A stretch of 64,000 nucleotides of DNA from Microbacterium sp. Leaf288 (GCF_001422925.1 NZ_LMNI01000012.1:372345-436344), one strand, 5' to 3'; numbered from the stretch's first letter, positions 27,102 to 35,773 are shown. Notes: generated from the sequence alone by a model not told the origin. Program-made: numbers and translations.

Positions 27102-27919
27102 GCGTCGCCTCCCTGGTCGGCCGCCGCCCCGCGTTCTGCGGGGGCGTCGGGCGCAGCATCCAACAGCTCCTTCGTGTACGGATGCTGCGGCTCGCGGAAC
27201 ACGCGATCCACCTGGCCCGATTCGACGATGCGGCCGTCCTTCATCACGAGCACGTCGTCGCAGACCGCGGCGACCACGCCGAGGTCGTGCGTCACGATGA
27301 GCACCGTGAGCGACCGCTCGGCCTGGAGGGTGCGCAGGAGCGCGAGGATCTGCGCCTGGATCGTGGCGTCGAGCGCCGTCGTCGGCTCGTCGGCGAGGAG
27401 CAGCTCGGGCTGCGCGAGCAGAGCCATCGCGATCATCGCCCGCTGGCGCATGCCGCCCGAGAGCTCGTGCGGGTACCGCGACAGCACGCGATCGGGCTCG
27501 GGGATGCGCACGGCGGCGAGCGCCTCGCGCGCGAGCGCGGTCGCCTGGCGCCTGCCCACCTTCTGGAACCGCTGCGCCACCTCGGTGAGGTGCGCGCCGA
27601 TCCGCACGAGCGGGTTGAACGAGGTCATCGGATCCTGGAAGACCATGGCCGCGGGCAGGCGCCGGCGCGAGGACGTGACGTCCTCTCCGTCGAGGAGCAC
27701 GCGGCGCCACTCGCGGTTCGCACCTTCGGGGAGGATCCCCATGAGCGCCCGCAGCAGCATCGTCTTGCCCGAGCCCGACTCGCCGACGATGCCCACCACG
27801 CGCCCGCGCGGGAGGTCGAACGAGACGTCGTCGAGCACTGTCACGCGACCGCCGGTGCGCCCGGGCAGGTCGACGTCGAGCCCGTCGACGCTGAGCAGCG
27901 CGTCGCTCGTCGACGTCAT
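27098..27919 (-). CDS. Dipeptide/oligopeptide ABC importer, ATP-binding protein (DppD/OppD type)
   Basis: This 273-residue ATPase has Walker A GESGSGKTM, Q-loop VFQDPMTSFNPL, signature LSGGMRQRAMIAMAL, Walker B LLLADEPTTALDA and H-loop VTHDLGVVA. An EPQHPYTKELL tail marks the peptide-type family. The usual cysteine-rich tail for an iron-sulfur cluster seen in some OppD proteins is absent. ATG 27919 overlaps the preceding permease stop (ATGA). Confidence 0.92.
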   Translation of the reverse strand: MTSTSDALLSVDGLDVDLPGRTGGRVTVLDDVSFDLPRGRVVGIVGESGSGKTMLLRALMGILPEGANREWRRVLLDGEDVTSSRRRLPAAMVFQDPMTSFNPLVRIGAHLTEVAQRFQKVGRRQATALAREALAAVRIPEPDRVLSRYPHELSGGMRQRAMIAMALLAQPELLLADEPTTALDATIQAQILALLRTLQAERSLTVLIVTHDLGVVAAVCDDVLVMKDGRIVESGQVDRVFREPQHPYTKELLDAAPDAPAERGAAADQGGDA

Positions 27920-28791
27920 GACGCTCCTCCTTCGCTGACCGACTGACGCAGCGCGTCACCCAGCACGTTGAACGACAGCACGGTGAGCAGGATCAGCACA
28001 CCCGGGATGAGCGCGAGGTACGGCGCGGTCTGAAGGCTTCCCTGCGCGCTCTCGAGCAGGCTCCCCCACGATGCCATCGGCGGCTGGATCCCCAGCCCGA
28101 GGAAGCTGAGCGCCGACTCAGTGAGGATCGCCGTGGAGATGCTCGCCGTGGCGGCGACGATGATCGTCGGCGCCGCGTCGGGCACGACGTGCCGCCACAT
28201 CACGAGCTCGCGGCGCACGCCGATATAGCGCGCGTAGCGGACGAACGCCCGCTCACGCAGCGTGAGGGTCTCGGCCCGCACGAGGCGGGCCGTCGCCATC
28301 CACGAGAAGACGCCGATCACGAAGATGATCGTCCAGAGACCCGGCTTGAGGAAGACGCTGGCGACGATGACGAGCACCATCCACGGGATGGACGAGAGGA
28401 AGTCGACGAACCGCATGAGGGCGTCGTCGACGCGCCCGCCGGCGTACCCGGCGATGAGCCCGACCATGACGCCGATGGCGGTCGCGGCGGCCATCGCGAG
28501 GATGCCGACGGTCAGCGAGATCCGGGCGCCGTAGACGACCCGCGAGAAGTAGTCGCGGCCCAGCTCGTCGGTGCCGAACCAGTGCGCGGCGCTCGGCGGC
28601 TGCCAGCGGATCGCGAGGTCGGTGGTCGACGGGTCGAGGGGCAGCAGCGGCGCGAGGAGCGCGATCAGGCCCACGACGGCCAGGAACGCGATCGCGAGCA
28701 GTGCCGAGACCGAGCGGAAGGAGCGCGTGCGATGCACGAGCGTGGTCGCGTCGACGACCGCCGCGACGTTGGGGGTGGTGGTCGTGGTCAT
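27916..28791 (-). CDS. Dipeptide/oligopeptide ABC importer permease (DppC type)
   Basis: This 291-residue inner-membrane permease has a hydrophobic first helix (about 28-50), then LGRDYFSRVVYGARISLTVG, the DppC signature. The coupling loop is YARYIGVRRELVMWRHVVPDAAP, followed by SALSFLGLGIQPPMASWGS. The N-terminus is threonine-rich (MTTTTTP). ATG 28791 overlaps the DppB stop (ATGA); an upstream in-frame extension to 29547 runs through dppB and is not coding. Confidence 0.92.
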   Translation of the reverse strand: MTTTTTPNVAAVVDATTLVHRTRSFRSVSALLAIAFLAVVGLIALLAPLLPLDPSTTDLAIRWQPPSAAHWFGTDELGRDYFSRVVYGARISLTVGILAMAAATAIGVMVGLIAGYAGGRVDDALMRFVDFLSSIPWMVLVIVASVFLKPGLWTIIFVIGVFSWMATARLVRAETLTLRERAFVRYARYIGVRRELVMWRHVVPDAAPTIIVAATASISTAILTESALSFLGLGIQPPMASWGSLLESAQGSLQTAPYLALIPGVLILLTVLSFNVLGDALRQSVSEGGAS

Positions 28792-29747
28792 GAGCCCGCT
28801 CCGATCCGGATGCGCGGGTCGACCACGACGTACAGCACGTCGGCGATGAGGTTGCCGACGATCACGAGCACCGCCGACAGCAGCAGCACCGCGAGGACGA
28901 CCGGGTAGTCGAGACTGCGGGTCGCCGTGAGGAAGTAGGGGCCGATCCCCGGCCAGCCGAAGATCGACTCGGTCACGATGGCCCCCGTGACGAGGATCGG
29001 CAGGGCGAGACCGAGCTGCGTAATGATCGGGAGCATCACGTTGCGGCCGACGTGGCGGGTCAGCACCTGCCGCCGCGAGGCGCCGAACCCGCGCTGCACG
29101 AGCACGTAGTCCTGCGAGAACTGACTGATCGTCGCCGAGCGCACGTACCGCGCGAGCTCGGGGAAGAACGCGACAACGAGCACCAGGAACGGCATGACGA
29201 AGTGCATCAGGAAGTCGACGGGGTCGCCCTGTTTGCCGACGGAGTGCATGCCGATGATCGGGAACCATCGCAGCTGGTAGCCGAAGACGTAGATCACGAG
29301 CAGCGCGAACCAGAACGACGGCGTCGCGATGCCGATGCCGGCGAGAGAGTCGATGGCCTTGTCCACGACGGTGCCGCGGCGCGAGCCCGCGATGAGCCCG
29401 AGCACCACCGCGAGCAGCAGCGCCGCGAGGTACGCGGGAGCCACGAGCATGATCGTGTTGGGGATGCGCGCGGCCAGCTCCTCGGCGATCGAGTGCCGGC
29501 TCGCGAGCGAGTAGCCGAAGTCGCCCTGCAGCACGTTGGCGAGCCACAGGCCGTACTGCACCACGATGGGCTGGTCGAGCCCGTACCGCTCGCGCATGGC
29601 GGCCTTGGTCTCTTCCGACATCTGCGGCGTCGTGATGGTGTCGACCACGTCGTACGGCGCCGCGTGCAGCAGCGCGAAGACGACGAAAGTCACGAGCAGC
29701 AGCATCGGCACGACCTGCAGCAGGCGGCGGAGGATGTAGACCGCCAT
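28788..29747 (-). CDS. Dipeptide/oligopeptide ABC importer permease (DppB type)
   Basis: This 319-residue permease starts MAVYILRRLLQVVPMLLLVTFVVF, the common DppB N-terminus. It has RYGLDQPIVVQYGLWLANVLQGDFG and an EAA loop in SQDYVLVQRGFGASRRQVLTRHVGRN. It forms the channel with DppC. ATG 29747 has AAAGGAG six bases ahead, so it is initiated independently of the binding-protein gene 104 bases upstream; two hairpins lie between them. Confidence 0.93.
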   Translation of the reverse strand: MAVYILRRLLQVVPMLLLVTFVVFALLHAAPYDVVDTITTPQMSEETKAAMRERYGLDQPIVVQYGLWLANVLQGDFGYSLASRHSIAEELAARIPNTIMLVAPAYLAALLLAVVLGLIAGSRRGTVVDKAIDSLAGIGIATPSFWFALLVIYVFGYQLRWFPIIGMHSVGKQGDPVDFLMHFVMPFLVLVVAFFPELARYVRSATISQFSQDYVLVQRGFGASRRQVLTRHVGRNVMLPIITQLGLALPILVTGAIVTESIFGWPGIGPYFLTATRSLDYPVVLAVLLLSAVLVIVGNLIADVLYVVVDPRIRIGAGS

Positions 29748-29764
29748 CGTTCTCCTTTCACGGC

Positions 29765-29806
29765 TGTGTCCGGCGGGATGCTGCGACGCAGCGCCCGCCG
29801 GACACA
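29765..29806 (-). terminator. Intercistronic hairpin 1 between the binding-protein and permease genes
   Basis: TGTGTCCGGCGGG (29765-29777) pairs with CCCGCCGGACACA (29794-29806), 13 bp. It ends 17 bases before the dppB start codon, close to its ribosome site. It may stabilise or attenuate the message so that the binding protein is made in excess. Confidence 0.5.
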
Positions 29807-29812
29807 CGACGA

Positions 29813-29846
29813 CGTCACGGGCACCCGGTTGCGAGCGCCCGTGACG
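29813..29846 (-). terminator. Intercistronic hairpin 2 directly after the binding-protein gene
   Basis: CGTCACGGGC (29813-29822) pairs with GCCCGTGACG (29837-29846), 10 bp. It begins a few bases after the stop of the binding-protein gene on the minus strand. Confidence 0.5.
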
Positions 29847-29851
29847 GCCTC

Positions 29852-31417
29852 TTACTGCTCGGTGAGGAGCCCGAAGTTCTCGAACGTGTAGATCGGGACC
29901 AGCTTGGCGTCCTCGACGCCGCCGATCCGCGGGTTCACGGCGAGGATCTTGAGGTTGTCGGCGAGCGGGAAGACCACCGCATCCTCGGCGATCTGCGCCT
30001 GCAGGTCGGCGTAGATCGCCTTGCGGGCCTCGGGGTCGAGCTCGACGGCGCCCTGGTCGAACAGCGCGTCCGTGGCCGGGTTCGAGTACGAGAAGTAGTT
30101 CGCCGAAGCGCCCGTGCGGTACAGCAGGCTGTACGCATCGGGGTCCTGGCCCATGATGTAGCCGCCGAGGAACGCGTCGTACTGCGAGTCGGCGCCCTTC
30201 TGGATCTCCTCGAAGACCGCGGCGGGCTCGATGCCCGCGAGCTCCACCGTGATGCCGGCATCCTTCAGCTGCTGCTGGATGAGGGTCGCCTCGGTCTTCT
30301 GCGCGGGGTCGGCCCCGGCGTACGCGAGCGTGAACGAGAGGTCGGAGACGCCGGCCTCCTCGAGGAGGGCTGCCGAGGCATCCGCGTCCTGCTCGTACTT
30401 CTCGACGTCCTCGGTCGCGAACGCGTTGCTCGGCGGAAGGATGGTGTAGGCGTTCTCGTAGTAGTCGTCACTGAGGAACGCGGCAGTGTTGATGTCGTCA
30501 CGGCTCAGGGCGAAGAAGATCGCCTGGCGCACCTTCGGGTCGGTGAGCTTCGCGGCGTTGAGGCCCAGGTAGGCCACGCGGCCCTCGGCGTACGGGTAGA
30601 CGTTCAGGCCCGCGCCCTCGAGCTCGGCGATCGCGTCGGGCGTGGCGAACGATGCGTCGACCTCGCCTGTCTGCAGCGCCGTCTTGGTCGTGTTCGGGTC
30701 CGAGACGATGCGCAGCGTCAGCTCGGGGATCTTCGGCGCCTCGCCGTAGTAGTTCTCGTTCGCCTCGAACGTGAGGTACTGGCCGCGCTCGTACTCGGTG
30801 AGCGTGTACGGGCCCGAACCGACCGCGAGCGGGTCGAGCTCGGTCACCGAGAAGTCGGTGACGTCGCCGTACACGTGCTCGGGGATGATGTACGTCTCGG
30901 TCGCGATGTTGCTGAGGGCCGCGGCGCTCACGCTCGGCAGGTGGAAGACCACGGTGCGCTCGTCGGTCGCCTCGGCGGTGATCGGCTGGTCGCCCACGTA
31001 CAGCAGGTCGGCGTTGCCGTTCTCGCGGACGGCCTTGTTCGTGTAGGTGAAGACGACGTCGTCGGCCGTGAGGGGCTCGCCGTCGGACCAGGTCAGGCCG
31101 TCCTTGAGCGTGACGGTGACCGAGAGGCCGTCATCGGCGGGCTCGATAGACTCGGCCAGCTCGTTGACGACGGTGCCGTCGCCCTCGACGCGCGCGAGCG
31201 GCGAGTAGACGATGTTGGTGACGGTCAGGCCCCAGCGGTCGCTGACGTTGATCGGGTTGAGCGACGACGGGTCGCTCGCGATCGCGTAGGTGAGCTGGCC
31301 GGCGGCCTCGGCACCGGACGTCTCGGGTGCGGCATCGCCCTGCGCGCAGGCGGCCAGACCGATGGTCGCCGCCAGTGCCAGTGCGATGGGGGCGATCACT
31401 CGCCTCTTCGTCTTCAT
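29852..31417 (-). CDS. Dipeptide/oligopeptide ABC importer, substrate-binding lipoprotein (family 5)
   Basis: This 521-residue protein has a lipoprotein signal: MKTKRR, a hydrophobic stretch, then lipobox LAAC with Cys at about residue 24. Mature features fit solute-binding family 5: YAIASDPSSLNPIN, VTLKDGLTWSDGEPLTADDVVFTY, LDPLAVGSGPYTL and LNAAKLTDPKVRQAIFFALSR. It is anchored outside the membrane and delivers cargo to DppBC. ATG 31417 is chosen because it begins a proper signal peptide, with GAGGA about ten bases ahead; in-frame ATGs at 31444 and 31462 would put acidic residues before the signal. Confidence 0.93.
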   Translation of the reverse strand: MKTKRRVIAPIALALAATIGLAACAQGDAAPETSGAEAAGQLTYAIASDPSSLNPINVSDRWGLTVTNIVYSPLARVEGDGTVVNELAESIEPADDGLSVTVTLKDGLTWSDGEPLTADDVVFTYTNKAVRENGNADLLYVGDQPITAEATDERTVVFHLPSVSAAALSNIATETYIIPEHVYGDVTDFSVTELDPLAVGSGPYTLTEYERGQYLTFEANENYYGEAPKIPELTLRIVSDPNTTKTALQTGEVDASFATPDAIAELEGAGLNVYPYAEGRVAYLGLNAAKLTDPKVRQAIFFALSRDDINTAAFLSDDYYENAYTILPPSNAFATEDVEKYEQDADASAALLEEAGVSDLSFTLAYAGADPAQKTEATLIQQQLKDAGITVELAGIEPAAVFEEIQKGADSQYDAFLGGYIMGQDPDAYSLLYRTGASANYFSYSNPATDALFDQGAVELDPEARKAIYADLQAQIAEDAVVFPLADNLKILAVNPRIGGVEDAKLVPIYTFENFGLLTEQ

Positions 31418-31612
31418 CTGTTTCGAGTCCTCTTCGCTGTGCATGCGCCGGAATGGACGCACCGTTCGAGCCTAGGCGGGGCTTCGGAGGCGAGGGCCGG
31501 GCGGGGCGAACAATTGCGAAGTATGACGACGTGCGGGCGCGCATGTGGACGTCAACGCGATATGGATGCTTCGCACGTTGCCCATCCGGCAGGGTTCGAC
31601 GTACCCGCGGCC

Positions 31613-31618
31613 TACGCT
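31613..31618 (+). promoter_or_regulatory. -10 box for a leaderless GNAT mRNA
   Basis: TACGCT followed by six bases and ATG 31625. Confidence 0.55.
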
Positions 31619-31624
31619 CGAAGC

Positions 31625-32209
31625 ATGCTCCTCACCTCGCCGGTCACCCTCGAGAACGCGCACGTGCGCCTGGAACCCCTCTCCCCCGAGCATGAGGCCG
31701 ACCTGGCCGCCGCGGCCGCGGGTCTGGAGCACACCTGGTACACATCGGTGCCGCGCCCGGAGGGCATCGCCGCCGACATCGCGCAGCGGCTGGCGTGGCG
31801 CGACGAGGGCCACATGAATCCGTGGGCGGTGCGCCGACTGGACACCGGGCGGGTGATCGGCACGACCACGTTCTGCAACATCGACCAGGCCAACCGGCAC
31901 GTCGAGATCGGGCACACGTGGATCGGACTCGAGGCGCAGCGCACGGCCGTGAACACCGCCTCGAAGCTGCTGTTGCTCGCCCACGCGTTCGATCAGTGCG
32001 ACGCCATCGCGGTGGAGTTCCGCACGCACTGGCACAACCGCCAGTCCCGTGCCGCCATCGCGCGCCTCGGCGCCAAGCAGGACGGCGTGCTCCGCAACCA
32101 CCGCCTCGGCCCCGACGGCACCCTCCGCGACACCGTGGTGTTCTCGATCCTCCCGGCCGAGTGGCCCGCGGTGCGCCTCGACCTCACCGAGCGCCTCGCC
32201 CGCGGCTGA
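31625..32209 (+). CDS. GNAT family N-acetyltransferase (RimJ/RimL-like)
   Basis: This 194-residue protein matches the RimJ/RimL branch: VRLEPLSPEHEADL near the N-terminus, IGTTTFCNIDQANRHVEIGHTWIG, then NTASKLLLLAHAFDQCDAIAVEFRTHWHNRQSRAAIARLGAKQDG. The last block is the acetyl-CoA-binding and C-terminal part. It would transfer an acetyl group to an amine on a protein, amino acid or small molecule; the target is unknown. It is a lone gene between the importer operon and a repeat-rich gap, with a leaderless promoter. Confidence 0.85.
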   Translation: MLLTSPVTLENAHVRLEPLSPEHEADLAAAAAGLEHTWYTSVPRPEGIAADIAQRLAWRDEGHMNPWAVRRLDTGRVIGTTTFCNIDQANRHVEIGHTWIGLEAQRTAVNTASKLLLLAHAFDQCDAIAVEFRTHWHNRQSRAAIARLGAKQDGVLRNHRLGPDGTLRDTVVFSILPAEWPAVRLDLTERLARG

Positions 32210-32218
32210 CGCCGGGGC

Positions 32219-32545
32219 GCAGCATCCGTCGCCTCCCGAGTGCATCGGCGAGGCTCGCGTACCCGTTCGCGCCGGGTTTGGGCGCATCGCTCGCGAGGCA
32301 CTTCGGGGTTGGGGCGTGTGCTGAGCGCTCGGGGCGTGCGGCGCGCGCCCCGAACGGTTGCCCTCCGCCCCAAACGCAAGGTGGCGCGGGACGCCCTGAC
32401 TTCCGCCAATGGCAGTGGGTCGCGGCATCCCTCGCTCATGCCCTGGGGTTTGGGGCGCATTGCGAACGTTTGGGTCGCACCCCGTGCGCCCCGAAAGACC
32501 GTCGCACGCCCCAATCCCAGTAACTACGGGAAGAGCGGATGCTGC
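32219..32545. repeat. Two nested GGGGCGC palindromes (copies B1, B2) bracketed by inverted GGATGC words
   Basis: B1 runs from GTTTGGGGCGCAT at about 32276 to GCCCCAAACGC near 32375. B2 runs from TTTGGGGCGCAT at 32449 to CGCCCCAATCCC near 32519. The whole is enclosed by GCAGCATCCG (32219-32228) and its exact reverse complement (32536-32545). It fills the gap between the acetyltransferase and the predicted nuclease; nothing else was seen in 32210-32637. Confidence 0.85.
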
Positions 32546-32637
32546 GGCCCGCGCGACTCTTCCTCCACAGGGTGGTGTTGTCCACAGACTGGAGGGCAGG
32601 CATCCCCCAGACGGTTGATTCGTCGAGACTCGGCGAT

Positions 32638-33588
32638 GTGACCCCCCTCACCCTGCTCAGGCGAGATGAACTCCTCGACGCGATCACCCCGCGCCAGCTG
32701 ACGGCGGCGGTCGCCACCGGTGCACTCACTCGGCTGCGACTCGGTGTCTATGTGGAGTCGACGACGTGGAACGCCGCAAAGCCCGAGGCCCGCGTCGTCG
32801 CCCGCGCACAGGCTCTCGCGCTGAGCTGTCCCACACCGCCGGTGGTCTCGCACGAGACCGCCGCGGCCTCGCATGGGCTGCCGCTCTACCGCGCGGATCG
32901 ACACAGAGTGCACGTGATCACGCCGCGGGCGCGGCCGGGAGCGGCCGGTGGGGTGATCCGCCACCGCGGCGAGCTCGCAGAGGGCGAGGTCATTGAGATC
33001 GACGGGCTGCGGGTGACCTCGCTTGTTCGCACCGTATCGGACGTCGCGCGCACGGCCACGTTCGAGCAGGCCGTCACCGTGGCAGACGCCGCACTCCGAC
33101 AGCAGTTCGTCACCGGTCCAGACGAGTACGACTTCGAGGGCGCTGAACGGTTCCGTCAGGAGTCGCTCACGATCGCCGGCCGATCAGCTCACGGACTCAC
33201 CCGTGCGCGTCGCGTCCTCGAATTCGCCGACGGTCGCGCACAGCTGCCCGGCGAGAGCATCAGCCGGATCCGGCTCCGCGAGATCGGCTTTCGCGCCATC
33301 CGGCTTCAGGTTGCGGTGCCCGGGCGGGGCATGCACCCGTATTACGTCGACTTCGGTCTGGAGGACGCGAACGCGTTCGGCGAGTTCGACGGCGCGATCA
33401 AGTACGTCGACGGCAAGATTCTCGACGGCCGCACATCGTCGCAGGTGTTCGATGAGGAGAAGCAGCGCGAGGACTGGATCCGCGGAACCACACAGCGCAG
33501 TTATGCGAGGTGGGGATGGCCCCACCTCGCGACGGCCGCCGACCTCCGCGCCAGGCTCGAAGACTTCAGCATCCGGCCGCCTCGCTGA
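32638..33588 (+). CDS. Predicted stand-alone PD-(D/E)XK nuclease with AbiEi-like N-terminal domain
   Basis: The 316-residue protein starts with a winged-helix-like domain, ITPRQLTAAVATGALTRLRLGVYVES (16-41), as in AbiEi-type type IV antitoxins. A middle domain follows (60-140, SHETAAASHGLPL). The C-terminal domain has the order of a restriction-like fold: Glu206, Asp238 in YYVDFG, and Glu249-x5-Lys255 in FGEFDGAIKY. Proteins of this build are common multi-copy genes in Microbacteriaceae; substrate and role are unknown. No partner gene lies beside it, so a toxin-antitoxin pair is not supported. The start is uncertain: GTG 32638 is preferred because the upstream in-frame ATG 32539 lies inside the repeat bracket. 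Palindromic repeats lie on both sides. Confidence 0.68.
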   Translation: MTPLTLLRRDELLDAITPRQLTAAVATGALTRLRLGVYVESTTWNAAKPEARVVARAQALALSCPTPPVVSHETAAASHGLPLYRADRHRVHVITPRARPGAAGGVIRHRGELAEGEVIEIDGLRVTSLVRTVSDVARTATFEQAVTVADAALRQQFVTGPDEYDFEGAERFRQESLTIAGRSAHGLTRARRVLEFADGRAQLPGESISRIRLREIGFRAIRLQVAVPGRGMHPYYVDFGLEDANAFGEFDGAIKYVDGKILDGRTSSQVFDEEKQREDWIRGTTQRSYARWGWPHLATAADLRARLEDFSIRPPR

Positions 33589-33603
33589 GTCAGTCCCCTC
33601 GGG

Positions 33604-33671
33604 CTTGGGGCGCGCCGCGGTCGTTCGGGGCGCACAGCGCGCGCCCCAAACGACCGCCACGCGCCCCAGAC
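33604..33671. repeat. Nested GGGGCGC palindrome, copy C1
   Basis: The inner arms are GGTCGTTCGGGGCGC (33619-33633) and GCGCCCCAAACGACC (33641-33655), with one mismatch. The outer arms start at CTTGGGGCGCG (33604) and end near CGCGCCCCAGA. It begins 16 bases after the predicted nuclease stop. Confidence 0.85.
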
Positions 33672-33708
33672 CGCAAAGGCCGAGAGTTCGGACTGCCGGC
33701 AACCCATG

Positions 33709-33838
33709 GCCGCAGCATCCGTCCCCCTTCCAGGTTTGGGGCGTATTCGGGGCCATCGGGGCGCACGCCCCGCGCCGAACGTTCGCTCTGCGCCCCAACC
33801 CCTCACCGTCGACGGGCGCCGGAGACGGATGCTGCGGC
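33709..33838. repeat. Nested GGGGCGC palindrome C2 enclosed by perfect 15-bp GGATGC-word inverted repeats
   Basis: GCCGCAGCATCCGTC (33709-33723) and its exact reverse complement (33824-33838) bracket a 100-base interior. That interior holds GTTTGGGGCG (33733) and GCGCCCCAAC (near 33800) plus CGGGGCGC/GCGCCG arms. The right bracket touches the mtlR stop codon. The overall form, terminal inverted repeats around a palindrome, resembles a miniature mobile element, but no target-site duplication is evident. Confidence 0.85.
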
Positions 33839-35773
33839 TCAGCCGTCGATGACGGCGACGAGCTCGTCGAGGAAGGCGTTGAAGTCGGTGCCCCGGCGGA
33901 CGAGGCGCTGCACGCTGTCGCGCTCGCTGAACACCTCGACGAACTGCTCGAACACCGTCTGGAAGGCCTCACGGTCGGTCTCGGAGAACGCCACCAGCGC
34001 CACGACCTGCACGCGCCCGTCGCCCCACGGGATGGACGGGTCGGCGATGCCGATGGCGATGGCGGTACGGGATGCCGTCATCTCGAGCGCGTGCGGCACC
34101 GCCAGCGCGTCGGTGAACGCGGTCGATGAGAGACGCTCGCGCTCGATGGTGCGCTCGACGTACTCGGCATCGATGACCCCGCGGGCCTGGAGCAGGGCAC
34201 CCAGCCCTCGGATCACGCCCTCTTCGCCGGCGGCCTCATCGAGGCCGCGGAGGAACGCGGACGGCTCGAAGTAGCGCTCCAGCTCCGCACGCAGCCGCGC
34301 GAGGCGGCGCGAGCGGCGGATCCTCCCGGCTGCGGCCTGCACGCGTTCGACGTCGGCGTCGGTGAGGAACGGCTGGATGCGCACGATCCGGTCGTTCGTC
34401 GTGGGCGGGTCGATCGTCGTCAGAACGAGGGCGGTGTCGATCGAGGCCCAGTCGGGATCGACGCGGGTCTCGACGCCCACGACCTCGATCGCCTGCCCGA
34501 GCGAGCGGTCGACGCTCGAGCGCAGCAGCTCGTGCAGGTCGTAGTAGCCGGGGCACACGATCGTCGCGGTGAGGAGCTGGTCCGCGCGGCGGCTGCGTTC
34601 GAGCCGGCCCCCGACATGCATCGCGATGTAGGCGATCTCGTCGTCGGGGAGCGGAATGCCGAGCCGCTGCTGCAGCCTGCTCGCGATGAACACCGCGACC
34701 TCGAAGATCATCGGGTACGTCGACTTCAGCGACCGTGTCAGCGGATTGCGCGACCACGCCTGCTCGCGCGCACGGTGCAGCAGGTTCTGCACGTGCAGCG
34801 CGAGCCGCGCCACGAAGTCGTCGTGCGCGATGTCGACGAGGAACTCGTCCGCGGCCGCCGTCACGACCTCGCGCACCACCGCCTCGATCTCGGGATCGAG
34901 GGAGGACGGCACGGTGACGGATGCGGCGTCCTCGTGCCCGTCGGGCGCGACGACGCGTGTGAGCACCAGCGTCGCGAGGTGCTGCAGATCGGCGCTGCCG
35001 AGCCGCACGCCGAGGTGCCGCTCGGACAGCTCCGCGATGATCTCGGCGACCTGGCTCTGGGTCGGCCGCTCCCGCGAGGTGCCGCCGGCCGCGTCGAGCG
35101 GGCGGTCGCGCGACGTGCGGTCGGCGGCGATCGCGATGTGCATGACGACGTCGGCGATGCCGAACTCGTTGACGAACCAACCCAGTTCGCCGAGCCGCGC
35201 GACGAGCTCGGTCTTGAACGGGCCGAAGGCCTGTGCCCCGACCGATCCCTCGCCGAGCGTGCGGCGGAGGGCGGCGAGGTCGAAGCTTCCGGCGTCCATC
35301 TCGTCGTGGGCGAGCTTGCTCAGCAGGCGTCGCTGCGCGCCCTCGGTGCCGCGCAACCGGGCGCGGGACGCGGAGCGCTCGAGGGTGAGCTCGGTTCCGC
35401 CGAGCAGTCCGCGGACGCGGGCGAGGTCGGCGTCGAGGGTGGCCGGCGAGACGTGCAGCGCATCGCCCGTCTCGAACACGTCGATGCCGTCGGGAGCGTC
35501 GAGGAGCGCCCGCACCAGCGTGTGCAGCCGGTCGCGCGGAGTGCCCGTGTCGCCGCCCGCCCGGAGCGCCGCCGCGGCATCGGATCCGGCGCGGTAGCCC
35601 TGCGGCCCGGATTCGACCGCGACGCCCGGCGCCACCCGCGCGTTCGCGGCGGTGACGTAGGAGCGGATGCTCCGGGGAGTCACGCCCAGCGCGTCAGCGA
35701 GAGCGGATGCCGTGACCCAATCGCCGTCGCGCAGGAGCAGTCCGAGCACACGATCTTGCCGGGCTCGGGTCAC
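33839..35773 (-). CDS. mtlR: MtlR-like PTS-controlled transcriptional regulator (HTH-PRD-PRD-EIIB-EIIA)
   Basis: This 644-residue regulator has an N-terminal helix-turn-helix (about 5-50, RQDRVLGLLLRDGDWVTASALADALG) and two PTS-regulation domains (roughly 165-275 and 290-395, with histidines in VVMHIAIAADR, LALHVQN and YIAMHVGG). A IIB-like domain follows (398-490, Cys407 in TIVCPGYY), then a IIA-like domain (505-644, His561 in LAVPHALE). Members of this family activate mannitol genes when PTS proteins change their phosphorylation. GTG 35773 is preferred because the frame further upstream enters repeat D. It diverges from the PTS-mtl genes, its presumed target; the 269-base intergenic region holds the repeat plus the promoter. 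Confidence 0.88.
   Translation of the reverse strand: MTRARQDRVLGLLLRDGDWVTASALADALGVTPRSIRSYVTAANARVAPGVAVESGPQGYRAGSDAAAALRAGGDTGTPRDRLHTLVRALLDAPDGIDVFETGDALHVSPATLDADLARVRGLLGGTELTLERSASRARLRGTEGAQRRLLSKLAHDEMDAGSFDLAALRRTLGEGSVGAQAFGPFKTELVARLGELGWFVNEFGIADVVMHIAIAADRTSRDRPLDAAGGTSRERPTQSQVAEIIAELSERHLGVRLGSADLQHLATLVLTRVVAPDGHEDAASVTVPSSLDPEIEAVVREVVTAAADEFLVDIAHDDFVARLALHVQNLLHRAREQAWSRNPLTRSLKSTYPMIFEVAVFIASRLQQRLGIPLPDDEIAYIAMHVGGRLERSRRADQLLTATIVCPGYYDLHELLRSSVDRSLGQAIEVVGVETRVDPDWASIDTALVLTTIDPPTTNDRIVRIQPFLTDADVERVQAAAGRIRRSRRLARLRAELERYFEPSAFLRGLDEAAGEEGVIRGLGALLQARGVIDAEYVERTIERERLSSTAFTDALAVPHALEMTASRTAIAIGIADPSIPWGDGRVQVVALVAFSETDREAFQTVFEQFVEVFSERDSVQRLVRRGTDFNAFLDELVAVIDG

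Noticed and set aside
32638..33588. Type IV toxin-antitoxin antitoxin (AbiEi) gene
   Set aside because: There is an AbiEi-like N-terminal domain, but no AbiEii-type toxin gene is adjacent and the C-terminus is nuclease-like.
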